From assembly GCA_029260755.1 (NCBI GenBank), contig JAJDCQ010000236.1, positions 62,001-126,000 on the forward strand: DNA of 64,000 nt, in the 5' to 3' direction. The stretch is from Planctomycetota bacterium. Its GTDB lineage: Bacteria; Planctomycetota; J058; JAJDCQ01. Under the pieces are notes generated by a model. That model was not told the origin of the DNA. It saw nothing but the letters and a program-made list of their open reading frames with translations, and searched no databases. This document shows positions 17,542 to 25,371 of the stretch, piece by piece (within the stretch, counting starts at the first letter, position 1; the number at the start of each line of letters is the position of its first letter). The position numbers and the translations under genes are program-made.

Positions 17542-17576
17542 GAGGATGTCACCACGGAGACACGGAGAACACGGAG
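17542..17576 (+). repeat. Left arm of perfect 35-bp inverted repeat flanking the GxxExxY gene
   Basis: The arm contains three tandem CACGGAGA-like units (GGAGACACGGAGAACACGGAG) and is the exact reverse complement of 18012-18046. A few further GATGATGA-like bases match imperfectly outside. It lies 40 bp beyond the GxxExxY stop codon and just before the parC ribosome site. Confidence 0.95.
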
Positions 17577-17615
17577 GAGCCACGGAGGCGATCGGCGGTT
17601 CTCGCGCTGCTGTGG

Positions 17616-18062
17616 TCAACGAACCCGTCGGACGATGCCGTTCTTGAGGACGGGAACGTTGAAGTTGATAAGAAGTCCCACTCTCTTTCGGCTGAGCCGA
17701 AGGTAAGTCATGAGCTGCGCTTCGTGTATCGGGTGTAGCTTGTCGACAGACTTGAGCTCCAGCACCACGGTGTCCTCGACGACGATGTCCATCTCGTAGC
17801 CTGCATCGAGGCTCACGCCCTTGTAGGCGACCGGGAGGGGCACCTCTCGCTCGAAGTCGACAGCACGCAACTCGAGCTCGTGACACAGGCAAGCCTGATA
17901 CGCGGACTCGAGCAGTCCGGGGCCGAGCTCGCGATGAACATCGATCGCGGCGCCGATGACTCGCTCGGTGGTCTCCTCGGCAAGCAGACTCCCGCGCTCT
18001 CTCAGCGGCCTCTCCGTGTTCTCCGTGTCTCCGTGGTGACATCCTCTCATCATCGCTGCCAT
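17616..18062 (-). CDS. GxxExxY family protein (PD-(D/E)XK nuclease-like fold)
   Basis: Product of about 148 residues. It carries the family signature GPGLLESAY (G-x-x-E-x-x-Y), and MDIVVEDTVVLELKSV gives the D...ExK pattern of the PD-(D/E)XK nuclease fold. HEAQLMTYLRLSRKRVGLLINF matches the conserved C-terminal block. The molecular role of this family is not established. The start is uncertain: GTG 18065, ATG 18062, 18053 and 18050 are all in frame, and 18062 sits behind GGAAGG. Any of these makes the right inverted-repeat arm part of the coding sequence (residues like CHHGDTENTE). It lies between parE and parC on the same strand and reads as an inserted cassette. Confidence 0.88.
   Translation of the reverse strand: MAAMMRGCHHGDTENTERPLRERGSLLAEETTERVIGAAIDVHRELGPGLLESAYQACLCHELELRAVDFEREVPLPVAYKGVSLDAGYEMDIVVEDTVVLELKSVDKLHPIHEAQLMTYLRLSRKRVGLLINFNVPVLKNGIVRRVR
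18012..18046 (-). repeat. Right arm of perfect 35-bp inverted repeat, inside the GxxExxY 5' coding end
   Basis: Exact reverse complement of 17542-17576. Read on the minus strand it is translated as part of the N-terminus of the GxxExxY product (GCHHGDTENTE). The pair defines a module of about 505 bp. Confidence 0.95.
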
Positions 18063-18070
18063 CACCTTCC

Positions 18071-19885
18071 CTAGACGTCGGTGATGAGGTTCTCCACGAT
18101 GAACTCCTTCCGGGCCGGCGTGTTCTTCCCCATGTAGAAGTCGAGCGCCTTGCTCGCCTCGGAGAGGTCGCGGATCTGCACCGGCACGACGCGCCGCGGG
18201 TCGGCGAGGAACTTCTTGAACTCCTTGCTGTCGATCTCGCCGAGGCCCTTGAAGCGGGTGACCTCGGTCTTGCCGCTCAGCATCTCGATCGCCTTGTCGC
18301 GGGCGTCCTCGCTGTAGCAGTACATCGTTTCCTTCTTGTTCCGCACCCGGAAGAGCGGGGTCTCGAGGATGTAGACGTGGCCGCGGGTGATCAGGTCCTC
18401 GAAGTAGCGGAGGAAGTAGGTGAGGAGCAGGTTCCGGATGTGCATCCCGTCGACGTCGGCGTCGGTGGCGATCACGACCCGGTTGTAGCGCAGCCCGTCG
18501 ATGTCGTCCTCGATCCCGAGGGCGCGCATGATGTTGTAGAGCTCTTCGTTCTTGTAGATCGCGTCGCGCTTGAGGCCGTAGCAGTTGAGCGGCTTGCCGC
18601 GGATCGTGAAGATCGCCTGGGTGTCGACGTCGCGGGCGGGCACCATCGTGCCGCCGGCGCTGTCACCCTCGGCGATGAACATCGTGCTCTCCTCGGCGCG
18701 CTTGTGCTTGTCGCCGAGGTGGTGCTTGCAGTCGAGCAGCTTCGGAATCCGGATCGCCGTCCGCTTCGCGCGCTCGCGCGCCTGCTTCTTGACCGCGTTC
18801 AGCTCCTTGCGGAGCTTCTCGTTCTGCTGGATCTTCGCGATCAGCTTCTCGGCCACCTGCGGGTTCTTGTGGAGCCACAGGACGGTCGCCTGCTTGACGG
18901 CCGGGACGACCCACTGCCGGACGTCGGTCGAGCCGAGCTTGTTCTTCGTCTGGCTCTCGAAGACGGGGTCCTGCACCTTCACCGCGATCGCCCCGACGAT
19001 CCCGTCGCGGACGTCGGGCGGCTGGAAGCTCTTCTTCGCGAACTCGTTGATGCCCTTGAGCAGCCCCTCGCGGAACGCGCTCTGGTGGGTGCCGCCGTCG
19101 TTGGTGTACTGACCGTTGACGAAGCTGAAGTAGGTCTCGCCGTAGTTGTTCGTGTGGGTGAACGCGATCTCGATCCGCTTGTCGGCGTGGTGCGCGACCG
19201 GGTAGAGCGAGGTCGTCTCGCCGAGCTCCTCGTGGAGCAGGTCGGCGAGGCCGTTCTTCGCCCGATGGACCTTGCCGTTGTAGACGAGGGTCAGCCCGGC
19301 GTTCAGGTAGACGTAGTAGCGCAGACGCTTGTGGATGAACTCGTTGACCCAGTGGTACTCACCGAAGATCTCGGGGTCGGGCGTGAACTCGATGAACGTG
19401 CCGGACGACGCGCTCGCGTCGCTGCCCGAGTTCACCCGCACCTTCTCGCCGCGGCTGAAGGCGGCGCGCTTGTACTTCCCCTCGCGCCAGCTGCAGACCT
19501 GGAACTGCTCGGAGAGGGCGTTGACGGCCTTGGTGCCGACGCCGTTCAGCCCGACCGAGAACTGGAAGACGTCGTCGTTGTACTTGCCGCCGGTGTGCAT
19601 CTTCGAGACGCAGTCGACGACCTTCCCGAGCGGGATCCCGCGGCCGTAGTCGCGCACCGAGACGGTGTTCGCCTCGTGCTTGATCTCGATCCGCTTGCCC
19701 TCGCCCATGATGAACTCGTCGATCGCGTTGTCGACGACCTCCTTGAGCAGCACGTAGATCCCATCGTTCGGATTGCTCCCATCTCCGATGCGACCGATGT
19801 ACATACCGGTTCGCAGCCGGATGTGGGCGAGGGGATCGAGAGTCTGGATCGCCTTCTCGTCGTAGGCGACGGCCTTCTTCGCCAA
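18071..19885 (-). CDS. parE: DNA topoisomerase IV subunit B-type ATPase (ParE/GyrB family)
   Basis: Product of 604 residues. It shows the GHKL ATPase motifs (EVVDNAIDE, DYGRGIPLG, GLNGVGTKAVNALS), the transducer region, and the TOPRIM motifs (AEGDSAGG, ATDADVDGMHIRNLLLTYF), ending in the RFKGLGE block. It drives ATP-dependent strand passage with the ParC-type subunit downstream. The length lacks the insert seen in proteobacterial GyrB. The start is TTG at 19883-19885, supported by GAGGAG 6 nt upstream and the conserved N-terminus. Only the ~550-bp GxxExxY module separates it from parC. Confidence 0.9.
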   Translation of the reverse strand: MAKKAVAYDEKAIQTLDPLAHIRLRTGMYIGRIGDGSNPNDGIYVLLKEVVDNAIDEFIMGEGKRIEIKHEANTVSVRDYGRGIPLGKVVDCVSKMHTGGKYNDDVFQFSVGLNGVGTKAVNALSEQFQVCSWREGKYKRAAFSRGEKVRVNSGSDASASSGTFIEFTPDPEIFGEYHWVNEFIHKRLRYYVYLNAGLTLVYNGKVHRAKNGLADLLHEELGETTSLYPVAHHADKRIEIAFTHTNNYGETYFSFVNGQYTNDGGTHQSAFREGLLKGINEFAKKSFQPPDVRDGIVGAIAVKVQDPVFESQTKNKLGSTDVRQWVVPAVKQATVLWLHKNPQVAEKLIAKIQQNEKLRKELNAVKKQARERAKRTAIRIPKLLDCKHHLGDKHKRAEESTMFIAEGDSAGGTMVPARDVDTQAIFTIRGKPLNCYGLKRDAIYKNEELYNIMRALGIEDDIDGLRYNRVVIATDADVDGMHIRNLLLTYFLRYFEDLITRGHVYILETPLFRVRNKKETMYCYSEDARDKAIEMLSGKTEVTRFKGLGEIDSKEFKKFLADPRRVVPVQIRDLSEASKALDFYMGKNTPARKEFIVENLITDV

Positions 19886-20033
19886 CGGGGACTCCTCTGC
19901 GTCACTGGTCGGCGCCTGAACCGCGTCCGGAGCGCCCGACGAGCGTCGGGGCCGAGACGGGGCACGGGCACTTCGGGTTAGGATGTCGTTCGTCCTCCGC
20001 GGGTCGCTTCCCAGCGATCCGACGGTGTGTCTC

Positions 20034-20627
20034 CTAGGCGTCCGGCGCCGGCAGGTCCGGCGGGCCGAAGTCGGCGGGCTTCTCGGGCATGGATGCCTCG
20101 AGATCGACGCCCAGGCCGTCCGCGATGCGGTTGATGTAGTTGAAGTAACTCACGACCTCGCAAGCGTCGACGATCTCCCGGTCGGTCCAGCCGAGGCCGC
20201 GGAGCCCGTCCGCGTCCTCGCGAGTCATGGCCCAGGGCTGGCGGGTCAGCTTGACCGCCCAGTCCATGAGGCCGCGCGTCTTCTCGTCTAGATCGGCCAA
20301 ACGGTAGTCGCGCTTGACCGTTTCGACCAGATCGTCGTTCTGGACCTCGGCCCGGAGGTCCTCGGAATGGCTCTCCGTTCAGTAGAAGCACCCGTTGTGG
20401 CGGGACACGACGGTCGCGAGCATCTCGCGGGTCGCCCGCGACAGCGACCCCGGCTTGTGCATCAGATCGACGTAAAGGGCGATCCCGCTTCGGACAGCGT
20501 CCGGCGCCAGGCTCTGGACGCGGATGATCTGCGCGATCACCCCGCCCGCACGACGCCTGGCCGCGTCGTACTGACGAGCGAGGACGCCGGTGGCCTCCTC
20601 TTCGGGAACGGTCGGGACCCAGGCGAT
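20034..20627 (-). CDS. AhpD-like peroxidase-related selenoprotein (in-frame TGA read as selenocysteine)
   Basis: Reading through one TGA (20379-20381) gives a continuous ~197-residue protein beginning around IAWVPTVPEEEATGVLARQ, the usual beginning of peroxidase-related AhpD/carboxymuconolactone proteins. The family continues with IIRVQSLAPDAVRSGIALYVDLM. The TGA falls in HNGCFY-TGA-TESH, the second position of the family CxxC...H redox motif, giving CxxU. A 7-bp stem-loop with a G-rich loop lies 17 nt downstream. Beyond it the family sequence continues (SEDLRAEVQNDDL, RDADGLRGLGWTDREIVDA) to TAG at 20034. No ATG/GTG/TTG fits. GGAGAGG is 8 nt before an ATC at 20625-20627 that aligns with the usual Met, so the start is AUC, an error or a defect. 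The alternative is a pseudogene. Confidence 0.8.
20342..20361 (-). promoter_or_regulatory. Putative bacterial SECIS element
   Basis: On the minus-strand RNA, GGACCUC and GAGGUCC form a perfect 7-bp stem closing a CGGGCC loop. The stem begins 17 nt, and the loop 24 nt, after the UGA. This fits the known spacing of bacterial SECIS hairpins (loop about 16-37 nt from UGA, with a G in the first two loop positions). It lies inside the coding sequence, as expected for bacteria. Confidence 0.65.
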
Positions 20628-20711
20628 GACGAAACCCTCTCCGGAGCTGGACTTGCGACGCAGGGTCGCGTGCCGCGGTCGACGTAACGACCGATAACTC
20701 GTCGGCCGGCG

Positions 20712-20739
20712 AGTATATCAGGCCGATGTCCGGAGTCAA
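20712..20739 (-). promoter_or_regulatory. Predicted sigma70-type promoter of the selenoprotein gene
   Basis: On the minus strand TTGACT (20739-20734) and TATACT (20717-20712) are spaced by 16 nt. This is one of the best consensus matches in the window. Transcription would begin near 20705, about 78 nt before the proposed start, supporting the gene being expressed rather than dead. Confidence 0.6.
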
Positions 20740-20829
20740 ACCGAGCCCTCCAAAAGACGGAGCGGTCGATCTAAGTCTCTGCATGGAATAGGTTAGGCGC
20801 TAATGCGTCTACCGAGAGAGGCCGAACGC

Positions 20830-21426
20830 CTACTCCGCCGACGTCGGGCCGAGGATGTCCGCGAGCGCGAGGGCCAGCTCGGGGAAGGCCGTCGGGGCGA
20901 GCGTCGCGTCGGGCCCGAGCGCGACGCTCGTCGCGTAGGCGCCCTCGCCCGGGTCGCGATGGGCGACCACCGTCCGGGCGCCGACGTCGACGAGCCAGAC
21001 CTCGACGATCCCGGCGCGGGCGTAGAGGGGGAGCTTCACGTGGCGGTCGAAGCCGGCCGAGCTGTCGCCGACCTCGATCACGAGGAGGATGTCGGCCGGG
21101 CCCGGGTGCCCCCCAACGTAGAAGTCCTCGCGAGGACGCCGCAGGGCGAGGTCTGGCTCCGGCTCCGAGGAGACCTCGGGGAGGGTGACGGGGCTTTGGA
21201 TGCTCACGATCGCCTGCTCGCCTAGCCGAATCGTGAAGAGCCGGTTCAGTCGATCCAGAGTCCCCGTATGCCGCGGTCCGATCGGGCTCATCTCGACAAT
21301 CTCCCCCTCGATCAGCTCGACGCGGTCATCCCTGCCTAGGATGCCGGCCTCGATCATCCGGTGGTAGTCGTCGAGGGTGAACCTCTTCCGCTCGATCTTG
21401 ACCTGCTCGGGCGTCGTCGTGGCCAT
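20830..21426 (-). CDS. Uma2 family (DUF820) putative restriction-endonuclease-fold protein
   Basis: Product of 198 residues. The Uma2 pattern is clear: FTLDDYHRMIEAGIL, DRVELIEGEIVEMSPIG, EPDLAL and LLVIEVGDSS followed by VWLVDV, which supply the D and ExE/ExK-like residues of the PD-(D/E)XK fold. The biological role of the family is unknown, and members are often multicopy in planctomycetes and cyanobacteria. The ATG at 21424-21426 is chosen over an upstream TTG because GGAGG lies 10 nt before it. It stands as a single gene between the selenoprotein and the TerB-like gene. Confidence 0.85.
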   Translation of the reverse strand: MATTTPEQVKIERKRFTLDDYHRMIEAGILGRDDRVELIEGEIVEMSPIGPRHTGTLDRLNRLFTIRLGEQAIVSIQSPVTLPEVSSEPEPDLALRRPREDFYVGGHPGPADILLVIEVGDSSAGFDRHVKLPLYARAGIVEVWLVDVGARTVVAHRDPGEGAYATSVALGPDATLAPTAFPELALALADILGPTSAE

Positions 21427-21479
21427 GCGGGCCGTTCCTCCCAAGCCAATGATAGCCGCTCGGGCGCCGATCGGGGAGG

Positions 21480-22352
21480 TCAGTCCCGGTCGAGCGCCTC
21501 GCCGATCCAGGCGCCGATCAGCGTCGTCACGTACTGGGCCAGGCCGGCGACCACGCCGCCGATGATCAGGAACTTCATCTGCTCGTCGGAGAGCCCGCTC
21601 GCCTCACGCACCGAGTAGATGAACCAGCCGACGACCGCGACCTGCGGCAACACCACGCCGATCGCGGGCTCCCGGATCGTCCGGCCGGTCGAGAGCTTGC
21701 CGACGATCAGGCCGGTCAGGAGACACGCGAAGAAGCCCATCCCGACCTTCAGGAGCAGGCCGTTCGCCGGGTCGGCGCCGGCGCCGGCGCCGGCCTCGAT
21801 GATCGCGGTCAGGACGGTGAGGAACCCGGCCACCACGATGTAGATCACCGCCGCGCCGATCACCCACACGAACTGGAAGCCGTGGTCGGCGCTCGCGAGC
21901 GCCTTCTCGCCGCCGCCGCTCTCGAGCTTCTCGCGCTTGGCGTCGGAGATCTTCTCGACCTCCTCGCCCTTGGGCTCGTCGACCTTCTCCCACTCGACGC
22001 CCGGGATCTTCGGCAGCGGGAGCTGCCACTGGGCCGCCAGGAACTTGACCGTCTTGACCTCGGAGGGCTCGAGCTTGCGGTCGGCGTTCGCGATCTCGGC
22101 GACCTGGGCCAGGAGCAGCCGCCGCACCTTCGTCCGCCGGATCTCGCCCGCGATCCGCTCGATGTCGAAGCCGCGCAGGTCGCGCTTGCGGACCTTCGCG
22201 CCGAGCACCTTGGCCGCGCGGTTGATGATCCCGAGCTCCTTGCCCGAGACCTTCTCGTCGACGCCCGCGATCGTCAGCAGGCCCATCATGTAGTACTTCT
22301 TCTCGCGGCTGGTCATCATCAGCGAACGGATGTCGGCTTCGGAAACGCTCAT
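21480..22352 (-). CDS. Membrane protein with N-terminal TerB-like domain
   Basis: Product of 290 residues. The N-terminal ~115 residues (GLLTIAGVDEKVSGKELGIINRAAKVLG ... EIANADRKLEPSEVKTVKFLA) have the helical, acidic TerB-like pattern linked to metal/tellurite stress proteins. After a charged linker come four predicted membrane helices (FVWVIGAAVIYIVVAGFLTVL, MGFFACLLTGLIVGKL, AIGVVLPQVAVVGWFIYSV, LIIGGVVAGLAQYVTTLIG). It probably places a cytoplasmic TerB domain at the membrane. The ATG at 22350-22352 has GGAGG upstream. No other ter gene is nearby, so tellurite resistance should not be assumed. Confidence 0.75.
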   Translation of the reverse strand: MSVSEADIRSLMMTSREKKYYMMGLLTIAGVDEKVSGKELGIINRAAKVLGAKVRKRDLRGFDIERIAGEIRRTKVRRLLLAQVAEIANADRKLEPSEVKTVKFLAAQWQLPLPKIPGVEWEKVDEPKGEEVEKISDAKREKLESGGGEKALASADHGFQFVWVIGAAVIYIVVAGFLTVLTAIIEAGAGAGADPANGLLLKVGMGFFACLLTGLIVGKLSTGRTIREPAIGVVLPQVAVVGWFIYSVREASGLSDEQMKFLIIGGVVAGLAQYVTTLIGAWIGEALDRD

Positions 22353-22456
22353 TCGGGCTCCTCCCGCTCGTTTTGGACGGAAAACCGGCGCGAACCGCAC
22401 GGAGGGTTCGGGGCGGGTCTCCCCGAACCCCCTCGGCGGCCTGACTTACAGCGTGT

Positions 22457-23779
22457 CTAGAGGGTGAAGGTGAAGTCCTCGACGAGCGCCCCGGGCATCC
22501 GCCCGCTCGCGACCGACCGGCCGCCGTAGCTCGCCGCGTCGAGGATGAGGTCGCGCTCGGCGGTCAGGTCGACCAGGTTCTCGCCGAGCATCCGGTAGAC
22601 GGTCTCGTCGAAGCGCATCACGTCGAGCGGCGCCTTGATCTCGCCGTCCTCGACCCAGAACGTCGCGAAGCGCGTCATCCCGGTCGTCCGGCAGTTGCTC
22701 CGGTCGCTGTAGTTGAGGTACCAGACGTTGCCGATCCAGACGCCGGTGCCGAGCTCGGCGAGCGCGTTCTCCGTCGGCAGGCCGCCGGCGTTCACCTCGA
22801 GCGACTCGGGCGTCTCCCACGCGTCGGCGCCGTTGTTCTCGACGTCGTACTCCTTCGCCGAGCGCGGCGAGACCAGGCAGTCCTTGTAGGCGCCGCCCGC
22901 GATCAGCTCCACCCGATCGGGGCGCAGGAACCCCGCGTCCTGGAAGTTCGGCGCGACGCCGCCGACGGTGTCCTCGGCGATCGTGACGCGCGCGTCCATC
23001 GTCACGCCGTCCTCGGTCATCTTCAGGAGCGGCGTCTGCTTCGTCTTGTGCATCTTGAGGCTGAAGCCGCCCCAGCAGAGCAGCCCGACGATGTCCGAGA
23101 GCGCCGCCGGCGCGAGGTAGACCCGGTACCGACCCGGCTCGACGGTGTGCGACTTCCGACCGAGGGCGTCCAGCTTCTTCGCCGCCAGGTCGACCTTGCG
23201 CTGCAGCTCGGCGGTGTCCCACTCGAACCCGGCGTAGCCCTCCTTAACAGCTTTGTCGGCCGCGTGGTAGAAGCTCCAGTCGAGGTTGAACGAGTGGTTG
23301 GTGAACCAGTTCCGCTGCCCGAGCGAGCTGGCGAAGCCTCGATGGATCCCGCCCTGGGCGTAGATCCCGACCAGGTCCCGACCCTTGCCGGCGTCGCGCA
23401 CCTGATCGACCGCCTCGTGCGGCGCGGGCAGCCGGTTCTCCGCGACCCGCTCAGTGCTGGTGACGTCCGTCGCGTAGAGGAGATGCGGGTCCTCGGGCAG
23501 GGCCGCCCGCTTCTCGCGGAGGTCGCCGAGGAGCGCCGCGACCCGGAGCCGATCGATCTCGGCGTCGCCCGACAGGCTGCTCGAGCCGGCCGCGTGGCGG
23601 TTGCCGTCGATGAGGTCGACCTCGATCGACCGGTCGGTGACGCTGCCGGCCTGGCGGACCTCGCTCTTGTTCATCCGGACGAAGTCGCTCTCCTCGGCGG
23701 AGAAGCTGGCCGTGTAGACCTCCTCGCCCTGGAGGAGCGTGCCGAGGTGGTCGGCGATCTCGTTGAAGTAGGTCTGCAT
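22457..23779 (-). CDS. pmbA: PmbA/TldE-like subunit of the TldD/TldE protease
   Basis: Product of 440 residues of the TldD/PmbA superfamily: SFSAEESDFVRMNKSEVRQAGSV at the start, the central IYAQGGIHRGFASS, and the C-terminal GNVWYLNYSDRSNCRTTGMTRFATFWVEDGEI block. It lacks HExxxH, as expected for the non-catalytic partner that forms a heterodimer with TldD. In E. coli this pair degrades unfolded peptides, takes part in microcin B17 maturation and breaks down CcdA. The ATG overlaps the TldD stop by one nucleotide (TGATG), so the pair is translationally coupled. Confidence 0.85.
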   Translation of the reverse strand: MQTYFNEIADHLGTLLQGEEVYTASFSAEESDFVRMNKSEVRQAGSVTDRSIEVDLIDGNRHAAGSSSLSGDAEIDRLRVAALLGDLREKRAALPEDPHLLYATDVTSTERVAENRLPAPHEAVDQVRDAGKGRDLVGIYAQGGIHRGFASSLGQRNWFTNHSFNLDWSFYHAADKAVKEGYAGFEWDTAELQRKVDLAAKKLDALGRKSHTVEPGRYRVYLAPAALSDIVGLLCWGGFSLKMHKTKQTPLLKMTEDGVTMDARVTIAEDTVGGVAPNFQDAGFLRPDRVELIAGGAYKDCLVSPRSAKEYDVENNGADAWETPESLEVNAGGLPTENALAELGTGVWIGNVWYLNYSDRSNCRTTGMTRFATFWVEDGEIKAPLDVMRFDETVYRMLGENLVDLTAERDLILDAASYGGRSVASGRMPGALVEDFTFTL

Positions 23780-25215
23780 CAGCTCGCCCCCCCGAACACC
23801 TCGACGCCGGCGAAGAGACACGCCGGCGTGGCGTGCCCGACGAAGATGCTCTGGTTCGGCTCGCCCTTGCCGCAGTAGGGCGTGCCCATGACCCTCTCGG
23901 TCGCGCCGTCGCCGACCATCTCGAGGTTGCGCCAGAACGTCGCGGAGATGCCGCGGTAGTTCGGCTTCTTGACGACGCCGCCGAGCTTCCCGTCCTCGAT
24001 GACGCGGGCATACTCGCAGCCGAACTGGAACTTGTTGCGGCTGTCGTCGATCGACCAGGAGCAGTTCGTCTCCATGAAGACGCCGTTCTCGACGGCCGCG
24101 ACCATCTCGTCGAAGGTCGAGCTGCCCGGCTCGAGGTTGATGTTCGCCATCCGGTCGATCGGCGGGCGGTTCCAGCTGCACGCCCGCGCGTTCGCGACGC
24201 CGTCCATCCCGGCCCGCGCCTGGCTCGTCGCGCCGCCGAGCGGGCGCTTCAGGATGCCGTTCTCGATGATGAACTCGCGCTTCGCCGGCGTGCCGTCGTC
24301 GTCGAAGCCGTAGCTCGCCATCTCGCCGGGCTTCGTCGGGTCGAACGTGATGTTGAGGAGATCGCTCCCGTAGCGATACGAGCCGAACATGTCGAGGGTG
24401 ACGAAGCTCGTCCCGGCGTAGTTGCGCTCGTCGCCGAGGATCCGGTCGAGCTCGAGCGGGTGCCCGATCGACTCGTGGATCTGGAGCACCATCTGCTCGG
24501 CGCCCAGGAGCAGGTCCATCGTGCCCGACGGACAGTCGGGCGCGGAGAGCAGCTCGAGCGCCTCCTCGGCGACCCGCGGCGCCGCGTCGCCGAAGCCGAC
24601 CCGGTCGAGGAGCTCGAGGCCGCCCTGCATCCCGCCCGCCATCGAGCCGAAGGTGCGCGCCTGGGTCTCGGCGCCCTGGTTCGCCGTCGCCCGCAGCCCG
24701 GGCATGAGCGTGTTCAGGTGCTGGCGGATCCGGCCGCCGCGGTTGGTCAGGAGCGCCGTGTCGGTCTCGACGTTCCAGAGCGAAGCCGCCCAGTCGACGA
24801 TCCGGTCGTCGGTCTTGAGGCGCGCGCACTCCCGCTCGAGGAGCGCGACCTTGTCGGCGAGCGACATCGAGCTCCACGGCTTGCCGACCGCCGTGTCGAA
24901 CTCGCCGGTCGCGCTCGCCCGCGGGACGTTCGCGTGGTCGACGACGCTGCGCCCGGCCGTGCGCTTCGCCCAGTCGCGCGCCCGGGCGACGGCGGCGGCG
25001 AGGCCCTTCTCGGTGAGGTCGCTCGTCGCGGCGTAGCCGAGGCCGTCGCCGTCGACGACGGTGAGCATGACACCCTCGTCGTCGCCGCTCACGACCGGCT
25101 GCAGCACATCCTCGCGCACCTCGATCTTCTCGCTCCGGGAGCGGACCCATCGGAGGGAGCAGAAGCAATCATCGGGGGCCACGGCGGCGAATCGTTTCTC
25201 GATCAGATCGAGCAT
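23779..25215 (-). CDS. tldD: TldD-like zinc metalloprotease, catalytic subunit
   Basis: Product of 478 residues. The HExxxH zinc site is present as HESIGH at residues 247-252, followed by the family block PLELDRILGDERNYAGTSFV. The remaining TldD landmarks (GGMQGGLELLD, GSMAGGMQ, NCSWSIDDSRNKFQFGCEYARVIEDGK) are intact. It should act with the downstream PmbA-like subunit as a cytoplasmic peptidase whose substrate enters a closed dimer chamber. The ATG at 25213-25215 begins a frame matching the family length. No nearby peptide substrate is obvious. Confidence 0.88.
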   Translation of the reverse strand: MLDLIEKRFAAVAPDDCFCSLRWVRSRSEKIEVREDVLQPVVSGDDEGVMLTVVDGDGLGYAATSDLTEKGLAAAVARARDWAKRTAGRSVVDHANVPRASATGEFDTAVGKPWSSMSLADKVALLERECARLKTDDRIVDWAASLWNVETDTALLTNRGGRIRQHLNTLMPGLRATANQGAETQARTFGSMAGGMQGGLELLDRVGFGDAAPRVAEEALELLSAPDCPSGTMDLLLGAEQMVLQIHESIGHPLELDRILGDERNYAGTSFVTLDMFGSYRYGSDLLNITFDPTKPGEMASYGFDDDGTPAKREFIIENGILKRPLGGATSQARAGMDGVANARACSWNRPPIDRMANINLEPGSSTFDEMVAAVENGVFMETNCSWSIDDSRNKFQFGCEYARVIEDGKLGGVVKKPNYRGISATFWRNLEMVGDGATERVMGTPYCGKGEPNQSIFVGHATPACLFAGVEVFGGAS

Positions 25216-25371
25216 TTCGGATCCTCTCGGGGGTCTGGGAGGCCCGCGGCCGCCGGAAGGCGGAAACGCGCCCGCGCATCCTACGGGCGCCCCGCGGGGG
25301 TCGCCAGCGGATGACGGCCGGCCGGGACGGGCCTGTCGAACCGAAGTCGGAATTCGCCCGCGGGCCGTCGC

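Noticed and set aside
20034..20300. Separate short gene starting at TTG 20300
   Set aside because: It is only the C-terminal half of the AhpD-like protein. There is no ribosome site, and the family sequence continues upstream through the TGA.
19978..20784. 268-residue open frame on the minus strand covering the selenoprotein
   Set aside because: It is in a different frame from the family match, is Arg/Gly/Pro-rich like other antisense or shifted frames here, and starts upstream of the promoter.
21480..22352. Tellurite-resistance operon around the TerB-like gene
   Set aside because: No terC, terD or terZ-like gene nearby, and the TerB-like part is fused to membrane helices, so resistance is not implied.
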